DNA of 6,269 nucleotides from the NCBI GenBank assembly GCA_904501835.1, contig CAJGBW010000064.1, positions 1-6,269 of the forward strand. Reading direction: 5' to 3'. Numbering within the stretch: position 1 is the stretch's first letter; the number at the start of each line of letters is the position of its first letter. The notes below the pieces were generated by a model. It was given only the letters and a program-made list of their open reading frames with translations. It made no database searches and had not been told where the DNA came from. This document shows positions 1-4,866 of the stretch, piece by piece. Origin of the DNA: an uncultured Bacteroidales bacterium. GTDB taxonomy: Bacteria; Bacteroidota; Bacteroidia; Bacteroidales; UBA932. The position numbers and the translations under genes were made by a program.

Positions 1-400
1 CGAGCAACAGGCCCGCGAACTCAAAAAGAAGTTGGCCAAAGACCGTTTCACCTTGCAGGATTTCTACGATCAGATTCAACAGGTTCGTAAAATGGGAGAC
101 ATCAAGGATTTGGCAGGCATGCTTCCGGGTATGGACAAAGCCATCCGCGATGTGGATATCGACAACGACAAGGCATTCAAATCAACAGAAGCCATCATTC
201 TTTCCATGACCCCCTATGAAAGAGAGCATCCCGAAGTCCTCAACGGCAGCCGCCGTAAAAGAGTGGCAGATGGTAGCGGTACCAGTCTGGTAGAGGTCAA
301 TCGCCTGCTCAAACAATTTGAGAACACCCGCAAGATGATGAAATCCTTTGTGGGAGGCAATTTGCAGAAAATGATGGCAAGAAGAGGTTTTAGGAGATAA
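1..400 (+). CDS. ffh: Signal recognition particle protein Ffh (SRP54), C-terminal M domain, 5' truncated
   Basis: This is the 3' end of the GTPase subunit of the signal recognition particle, which binds 4.5S/SRP RNA and hydrophobic signal sequences and delivers ribosome-nascent chain complexes to FtsY at the membrane. The first complete codon begins at base 2 and about 132 residues are visible, all methionine-rich M domain. The visible landmarks are the QIQQVRKMG helix, the LAGMLPGM finger-loop region, SMTPYERE, the RNA-binding NGSRRKR...GSGTS segment (GSGTS at bases 272-286) and the VNRLLKQFENTRKMMK helix. The NG GTPase domain lies upstream of the window. A TTG at base 32 is in frame but is internal, because the reading frame is open back to the edge and the family similarity begins before it. 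The protein ends in a short basic tail (ARRGFRR) rather than a long Met-rich tail. pdxA follows after 4 bp. Identification is very secure. Confidence 0.96.
   Translation, partial: EQQARELKKKLAKDRFTLQDFYDQIQQVRKMGDIKDLAGMLPGMDKAIRDVDIDNDKAFKSTEAIILSMTPYEREHPEVLNGSRRKRVADGSGTSLVEVNRLLKQFENTRKMMKSFVGGNLQKMMARRGFRR
392..396 (+). promoter_or_regulatory. Shine-Dalgarno-like AGGAG for pdxA
   Basis: AGGAG lies 8 nt before the pdxA ATG at 405 and overlaps the last codons of ffh. The spacing is right for a ribosome binding site, and it is the only clear one at a gene start in this window. It supports ATG 405 as the start and suggests pdxA translation follows directly on ffh translation. It could also simply be part of the Arg-Arg codons that end ffh. 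Confidence 0.45.
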
Positions 401-404
401 ATTT

Positions 405-1454
405 ATGGCAAAAAAACTTATAGTAGGAATTACCCAGGGAGATGGGAATGGTATTAGTTACGAGGTCATCATCAAGGCTCTTGCCGACGAGCGCATCCTG
501 GACATGTGCACCCCTGTCATCTATGGCTCATCCAAAATTTTCGGATTCTACAAAAAATCATTGCACAACATTGACCAAATCAACACGCACATCATCACCA
601 ACGTCAAAGACATCCATCCCAAAAGGGTGAATATCCTGAATTGTCTTCCGGAGAATGTGTATGTTGAGCCCGGCCAGCCTACGCCCGAATCCGCTAAAAG
701 TGCGATTACCAGCTTGAAATGCGCCATCAACGATATCAAAAACGGTCTGATTGACGTATTGGTTACCGCCCCCATCAACAAAAGAGCCATGAGCAATGAA
801 GGCTTTGGTTTTAGCGGACACACCGAATACCTTGAAAAAGAATTCGGAGTAAATGATGTAACCATGCTGATGGTCAGCGACAGACTCAAAGTGGGCGTGG
901 TCACCGGACACATTTCACTCAAAAGCGTTTCCCAAAGTATCAGCGTGGATAAAATCCTCAGCAAACTTCGCCTGATGAAAGCGTCCTTGCAAAGAGATTT
1001 CGGAGTGGTAGAGCCTAAAATTGCCGTATTGGGATTGAATCCTCATTGCGGAGATGCCGGCCTGATGGGCAACGAAGAACAGAATATCATACTTCCGGCC
1101 GTACAGAAAGCCAACGAGGAAGGTATCCTTGCTTTTGGCCCTTACAGCCCCGACGGATTTTTCGGCTTGGGCAATTACGCCAAATTTGATGCCGTTCTCG
1201 CCATGTACCACGACCAGGGCCTGATTCCTTTCAAAGCCCTTGCTTTCGAAGAAGGCGTCAATTATACAGCAGGACTGCCCATTGTACGCACCTCGCCCGA
1301 CCATGGCACCGCCTATGAAATGGCCGGCCGCGATTTGGCTGACCCGCGTTCCATGATGTCCTCCATCTATACGGCCATTGACATTTTCCGCAAAAGACAA
1401 GCCTACGACGAACTTCACGCAGGTAAAATGCAGCCCCAAGCACCGCTACGATGA
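405..1454 (+). CDS. pdxA: 4-hydroxythreonine-4-phosphate dehydrogenase PdxA
   Basis: PdxA oxidises 4-phosphohydroxy-L-threonine with NAD(P)+ to a product that decarboxylates to 3-amino-1-hydroxyacetone 1-phosphate. PdxJ then condenses this with deoxyxylulose 5-phosphate in cytosolic PLP synthesis. At 349 residues it is slightly longer than E. coli PdxA (about 329). Visible landmarks are the N-terminal GDGNGISYEVI (12-22), VTAPINK (120-126), the substrate-binding SGHTEYL with H139, and a metal-ligand triad at H169 (TGHISL), H214 (LNPHCGD) and H269 (MYHDQG). PDGFFG and TSPDHGTAYE are also present. The N-terminus differs from the proteobacterial GEPAGIGPE form, as I expect for Bacteroidota. Start ATG 405 is backed by AGGAG 8 nt upstream. 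The stop overlaps the rnhA start (ATGA, 1451-1454), suggesting translational coupling. Another PLP gene, pdxB, lies about 3.4 kb downstream in the same gene run. Confidence 0.95.
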   Translation: MAKKLIVGITQGDGNGISYEVIIKALADERILDMCTPVIYGSSKIFGFYKKSLHNIDQINTHIITNVKDIHPKRVNILNCLPENVYVEPGQPTPESAKSAITSLKCAINDIKNGLIDVLVTAPINKRAMSNEGFGFSGHTEYLEKEFGVNDVTMLMVSDRLKVGVVTGHISLKSVSQSISVDKILSKLRLMKASLQRDFGVVEPKIAVLGLNPHCGDAGLMGNEEQNIILPAVQKANEEGILAFGPYSPDGFFGLGNYAKFDAVLAMYHDQGLIPFKALAFEEGVNYTAGLPIVRTSPDHGTAYEMAGRDLADPRSMMSSIYTAIDIFRKRQAYDELHAGKMQPQAPLR

Positions 1455-1945
1455 ATTCACAAAGTCCCATTATGCTATACACCGATGGCGCTTGCAGCGG
1501 AAATCCGGGAGCAGGCGGCTACGGCATTGTGCTCAAATGGGGGACCCTATGTAAGGAATTATCAGAGGGATTTGCCGAGACGACCAACAACAGAATGGAA
1601 CTTTTGGCCGTCATCAAAGGACTGGAAGCCATTCGATGGGACAAGGCACAGGTCATTGTTACCAGCGATTCCTCCTATGTAGTCAAAGCCATCAATGAGG
1701 GCTGGCTGAAAAAATGGAGAGCCAACGATTTTATTTCAAAAAGCGGCTCTAAAAAAACAAAAGTTAAGAACATCGATTTGTGGACGCGCCTGATTCCCCT
1801 GTTAGAGAAACATCAGGTCAGTTTTGTCTGGGTAAAAGGGCACAATGCCCACCCCGAAAACGAGCGTTGCGACCAATTGGCGGTGAATGCCTACAAAGAA
1901 GGTCCCCTGCAAATAGATAAAGGATATATTGACAACAAAGAATAA
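1451..1945 (+). CDS. rnhA: Ribonuclease HI
   Basis: RNase HI cleaves the RNA strand of RNA:DNA hybrids (R-loops, primers) using two Mg2+ ions. The 164-residue protein has the full active site: D12 in YTDGACSGNPG, E50 in NNRMEL, D73 in TSDSSYV and D141 in NERCDQLA, with the mobile catalytic histidine H131 in WVKGHNAHPENERCD. These match E. coli D10, E48, D70, D134 and H124. The basic protrusion (WLKKW, 85-89, and the Lys/Arg-rich stretch after it) typical of E. coli-type RNase HI is present. There is no N-terminal hybrid-binding domain, so this is the short single-domain form. The ATG lies inside the pdxA stop (4-bp ATGA overlap), and rfbC starts one base after its stop. Its presence beside pdxA and rfbC appears to reflect operon packing rather than a shared pathway. 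Confidence 0.96.
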   Translation: MNSQSPIMLYTDGACSGNPGAGGYGIVLKWGTLCKELSEGFAETTNNRMELLAVIKGLEAIRWDKAQVIVTSDSSYVVKAINEGWLKKWRANDFISKSGSKKTKVKNIDLWTRLIPLLEKHQVSFVWVKGHNAHPENERCDQLAVNAYKEGPLQIDKGYIDNKE

Positions 1946-1946
1946 A

Positions 1947-2504
1947 ATGGAAGTAATTAAAACGGACATTGAGGGCGTGCTCATTTTGGAGCCCCGTATT
2001 TTTAACGACGCCAGAGGATACTTTTTTGAATCCTTCAACCAGAACGAATTCCAAGCCAAAACCGGCCTGGATATCCGCTTTGTGCAAGACAACGAGAGTT
2101 ATTCCTCCTACGGCGTACTTCGCGGTTTGCATTTTCAAAAAGGCGAAAACGCCCAAAGTAAATTGGTGCGCGTCATCGAAGGTCGCGTTTTGGACGTAGC
2201 GGTAGATATCCGCAAAGGCAGCCCCACCTTCGGAAAATGGGTCAGCGTAGAGCTTTCCGGTGAGAATCACCGCCAATTCTTCATTCCGCGCGGCTTTGCC
2301 CACGGCTTTTCCGTTTTGTCCGAGACCGCCCGTTTCCAATACAAATGCGACAATTTTTATGCGCCCAAAAGCGAAGGAGCGATTGCATGGAACGACCCCG
2401 ACCTGGCCATTGATTGGAAACTCCCTGCCGAAGATGTCCAGCTTTCCGAAAAAGACAGTTGCCATCCCCTTTTGAAAGACGCGCCTTATCTATTTGAATA
2501 TTAA
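1947..2504 (+). CDS. rfbC: dTDP-4-dehydrorhamnose 3,5-epimerase (RmlC/RfbC)
   Basis: RfbC converts dTDP-4-dehydro-6-deoxy-D-glucose to dTDP-4-dehydro-L-rhamnose, the third step of dTDP-L-rhamnose synthesis for surface polysaccharide. The 185-residue protein is of normal family length and forms a single cupin barrel. Motifs seen are RGYFFESF (23-30), RGLHFQ (59-64) with catalytic base H62, K72, PRGFAHGF (114-121) with H119, Y138 as the probable catalytic acid, EGAIAWNDPDLAIDW (143-157), and LSEKD with D169 as partner of H62. I chose ATG 1947, one base after the rnhA stop. An in-frame TTG at 1929 would add six residues (MTTKNK) overlapping rnhA, but the family begins close to MEVIKTDIEGV. rfbD follows after 23 bp. 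The first two pathway genes (rfbA, rfbB) are not in the window. Confidence 0.95.
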   Translation: MEVIKTDIEGVLILEPRIFNDARGYFFESFNQNEFQAKTGLDIRFVQDNESYSSYGVLRGLHFQKGENAQSKLVRVIEGRVLDVAVDIRKGSPTFGKWVSVELSGENHRQFFIPRGFAHGFSVLSETARFQYKCDNFYAPKSEGAIAWNDPDLAIDWKLPAEDVQLSEKDSCHPLLKDAPYLFEY

Positions 2505-2527
2505 ACTCTTGACAGAATAAATAGTCT

Positions 2528-3421
2528 ATGAAAAATATACTTGTAACCGGAGGAAACGGACAACTCGGAACTGAACTTCGCAACCTGGCTGAACAATCAA
2601 GCAGTCAATGGTTCTTTACCGACGTGGTGGAAAGAGAAGGTGTCAAAACCCATCTATTGGACATCACAGACCGTGAAGCCATCAAAAATTTTGCCCTTCA
2701 AAACGAGATTGACACCATCATCAACTGCGCTGCCTACACCAATGTGGAAGGAGCTGAAGATGACTTTGCGCGTTGCGATTTGCTCAATCGTGCGGCCGCC
2801 GAAAACCTGGCAAGCGTAGCGGCCCTGTGCGACGCCCTGCTCATTCAGGTATCCACCGACTTTGTTTTTGATGGCAAAAACAGCGTCCCCTACAAAGAAG
2901 ACGACAAAGCCGCTCCCCTAAGTGTCTATGGAAAGACCAAGTTTGCCGGAGAACTGGCCGTCGCCTCTTCCGATTGCAAATATCTTACATTCAGAACCGC
3001 TTGGCTCTATTCCCCTTACGGAAAGAATTTTGTCAAGACCATGATGAAACTGACCGCCGAAAAAGACAGCCTGAAAGTGGTTGCTGACCAGATTGGTACG
3101 CCTACCAGCGCCCTGACCTTGGCCAGTCTTATCTTTGACGTAGTGGAAAACGATAAATATAGCGTAAGCGGCACCTACCATTTGACCGACGAAGGCGTTG
3201 CCAGCTGGTATGACTTTGCCTACGCCGTCGGAAAAATCTGCGGCAACAACTGCGATGTGCAGCCTTGCTTCACCGAAGATTTCCCGCAAAAAGCCACCCG
3301 TCCCCATTATTCTGTCTTGGACAAATCCAAAGTCAAGAAAGATTTTGGTTTTGCCATCCCCTATTGGAGAGACGCCCTTGAAGTGTGCATCCAACGCCTC
3401 AAAGAGCAAAACAGCCTATAA
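2528..3421 (+). CDS. rfbD: dTDP-4-dehydrorhamnose reductase (RmlD/RfbD)
   Basis: RfbD carries out the last step of dTDP-L-rhamnose synthesis, NAD(P)H-dependent reduction of dTDP-4-dehydro-L-rhamnose. The 297-residue protein is an extended short-chain dehydrogenase of usual length. It has the Rossmann Gly-rich loop GGNGQLG (8-14), the NCAAYTNVEGAE segment and the catalytic set T110 (in STDFVFDG), Y134 and K138 (YGKTK, the YxxxK motif). The family signatures RTAWLYSPYGKNFVKTMM and QIGTPTSA follow, and RPHYSVLDKSK lies near the C-terminus. Those residues correspond to T104, Y128 and K132 of the Salmonella enzyme. ATG 2528 places the Rossmann strand KNILVTGG at the very N-terminus as expected. 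The leader is A/T-rich without a clear Shine-Dalgarno sequence. Together with rfbC it forms a C-D pair; recF begins 21 bp later. Confidence 0.95.
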   Translation: MKNILVTGGNGQLGTELRNLAEQSSSQWFFTDVVEREGVKTHLLDITDREAIKNFALQNEIDTIINCAAYTNVEGAEDDFARCDLLNRAAAENLASVAALCDALLIQVSTDFVFDGKNSVPYKEDDKAAPLSVYGKTKFAGELAVASSDCKYLTFRTAWLYSPYGKNFVKTMMKLTAEKDSLKVVADQIGTPTSALTLASLIFDVVENDKYSVSGTYHLTDEGVASWYDFAYAVGKICGNNCDVQPCFTEDFPQKATRPHYSVLDKSKVKKDFGFAIPYWRDALEVCIQRLKEQNSL

Positions 3422-3442
3422 AAATTACCCCCTGACGCTGTC

Positions 3443-4537
3443 ATGCCTCGCCTTGAAAAAATAAACATTGCTAATTTCCGCAACATTGCCTTGGATGAAA
3501 TCGAATTTTCACCCAACGTCAATTGTATTGTGGGTGGCAACGGAGAGGGCAAGACCAATCTGCTGGATGCCATCTACTATTTGAGTATGGCGAAGAGCTT
3601 TTTGGGACAGGCAGACCGCTACAACATACGCCACGGAGAGCATCATTTTGCCATTTGCGGACAATACAGCATGGAATCCGGTCTGCAAAGCAAAATTTCC
3701 CTGCAAGTGAGTCCCGAGGAAAAAATCCTGAAAAAAGACGGGAAGAATTACAGCAAAATTTCCGCACACATCGGCCAGTTCCCCATTGTCACGGTATCTC
3801 CGACCGACAGCGCCTTGGTGAGTGAATCCGGAGAAGAAAGAAGACGTTTTGTCAATATCGTTCTCTCCCAGACCGACGCCACCTATCTGTCAGCCTTGCA
3901 GCAATACAACAAGGTTCTTCAACAGCGCAACCACCTGCTCAAAGAGGATCACGCTGACTTCTCGCTGCTGGATGTGTTGGACTGGCAACTCTCGCAACAC
4001 GCCGCCGTGATTTTTGAGAAGAGACGCGAATGGACAGAAAAGCTATCCCCCATCGTAGCCGGATATTACAGCCGATTAAGTGCTGATAAAGAACAAGTTT
4101 CCATTCAATACCAATCCGAATTACACGAAATGGAAATGGCAGACCTGCTCTTGAAATATCGAGACAGAGACCGCCTATTGAAATACACTTGCTGCGGTAT
4201 TCAGCGTGATGATTTCATATTTAACATGAAACAAGTGCCGATTCGCCGTTGCGGTTCACAAGGACAGCAAAAAACTTTTTTGGTCGCTTTGAAATTTGCC
4301 CAATACGAACTGATGAAACAAAGCATAGGGATTCCCCCGACTTTGCTCTTGGATGACGTGTTCGACAAATTGGATATTGCACGCACCGCCCAATTGATTT
4401 CCATGGTGGCGCAAGAGGACTTCGGACAAATTTTCATTACAGACTGTAACCAATCCCGCGTCCGCAGTTTGGTGGATCAAGCCACCGCTGACCGGGCCTA
4501 TTTCGAGGCAGAAGGAGGCCGCTTCAAGAGTTTATGA
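3443..4537 (+). CDS. recF: DNA replication and repair protein RecF
   Basis: RecF is an SMC-like ATPase that, with RecO and RecR, helps load RecA at single-strand gaps and stalled forks. The 364-residue protein is of usual length. It opens with LEKINIANFRNI, typical of RecF. The Walker A loop is GGNGEGKT (31-38, K37), followed by NLLDAIYYLSMAKSF. SPTDSALVSESGEERRRFVN is the conserved central segment. The ABC-type signature is CGSQGQQKT (270-278), and Walker B with the D-loop is LLLDDVFDKLD, with D304 and D305. The coiled-coil part is short, as in RecF and unlike SbcC or SMC proteins. The ATG overlaps nothing upstream and has no good ribosome binding site. The stop overlaps the next gene's start (ATGA at 4534). 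Unlike many bacteria where recF sits with dnaA-dnaN, here it is next to rfbD and a DUF721 gene. Confidence 0.96.
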   Translation: MPRLEKINIANFRNIALDEIEFSPNVNCIVGGNGEGKTNLLDAIYYLSMAKSFLGQADRYNIRHGEHHFAICGQYSMESGLQSKISLQVSPEEKILKKDGKNYSKISAHIGQFPIVTVSPTDSALVSESGEERRRFVNIVLSQTDATYLSALQQYNKVLQQRNHLLKEDHADFSLLDVLDWQLSQHAAVIFEKRREWTEKLSPIVAGYYSRLSADKEQVSIQYQSELHEMEMADLLLKYRDRDRLLKYTCCGIQRDDFIFNMKQVPIRRCGSQGQQKTFLVALKFAQYELMKQSIGIPPTLLLDDVFDKLDIARTAQLISMVAQEDFGQIFITDCNQSRVRSLVDQATADRAYFEAEGGRFKSL

Positions 4538-4866
4538 GAAATCCCCTGTCCCGCACCATACCCAAAAACTTCCAGCAACACTTTTTAGAATGGGTTATCT
4601 CGGAAGGCATGGGCGTATCCTACAACACCCACCGCATCAATATGGCTTGGGACGCTTGTAGCGGACTCGCCAAATGGACCAGCAGCAAATTTTTCAAGGA
4701 CGGCATCCTCTACATAAATTTGAACTGCTCCTCGGTCGTCAAAACCCACGCCCGTATGCAGAGTGACAACATGGTCCAACAACTGAACATTCATCTCCAA
4801 AGCGATGATTTGTTCATCAAAAACAGAAGTTTTACAAAATACATAGATAAAATCGTTATCAGATGA
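4534..4866 (+). CDS. DUF721 family protein, probable DciA-type helicase loader/regulator
   Basis: This 110-residue protein matches the DUF721 core: AWDACSGLAKWTS (38-50, the family's aW..vvG..lA.hT pattern), then FKDGILYINLNCSSVVKTHARMQSDNMVQQLN, with a strand-strand-helix arrangement, and a C-terminal IDKIVIR strand (the family's I.di.fr ending). DUF721 includes DciA, which interacts with the replicative helicase DnaB and loads it in bacteria lacking DnaC or DnaI. That role here is inferred from family membership and the recF neighbour. It lacks any long N- or C-terminal extension, and a QSDDLFIKNRSFTKY segment precedes the last strand. Start ATG 4534 overlaps the recF stop by 4 bp, and its own stop overlaps pdxB by 4 bp, so coupled translation is likely. 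Similarity is recognised from the pattern only, so the exact function is moderate confidence. Confidence 0.8.
   Translation: MRNPLSRTIPKNFQQHFLEWVISEGMGVSYNTHRINMAWDACSGLAKWTSSKFFKDGILYINLNCSSVVKTHARMQSDNMVQQLNIHLQSDDLFIKNRSFTKYIDKIVIR

Noticed and set aside
915..1439. Minus-strand open frame of 174 codons opposite pdxA
   Set aside because: It is antisense to conserved PdxA motifs and has no recognisable domain; treated as a shadow.
1929..1946. TTG 1929 as the rfbC start
   Set aside because: It would overlap rnhA by 17 bp, adds residues not expected for the family and has no well-placed ribosome binding site. ATG 1947 fits better.
1818..2465. Long minus-strand open frame of 215 codons opposite rnhA and rfbC
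   Set aside because: It lies antisense to two clear genes and its translation resembles no family I know. It is a codon-bias shadow.
2471..2516. Possible promoter before rfbD: TTTG boxes at 2471 and 2493, or TTGACA at 2509-2514
   Set aside because: The second box reads TCTATTTG rather than TAnnTTTG and the spacing is about 14 nt rather than about 19. TTGACA has no -10 partner at a usable distance before the ATG at 2528.
3422..3442. Hidden regulatory element between rfbD and recF
   Set aside because: The 21-bp gap has no hairpin, repeat or promoter match.
4512..4518. AAGGAGG upstream of the DUF721 start as a ribosome binding site
   Set aside because: It lies 15 nt before the ATG, too far for normal initiation, and is explained by the Glu-Gly-Gly codons at the end of recF. 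The ATGA overlap is enough to explain the start.
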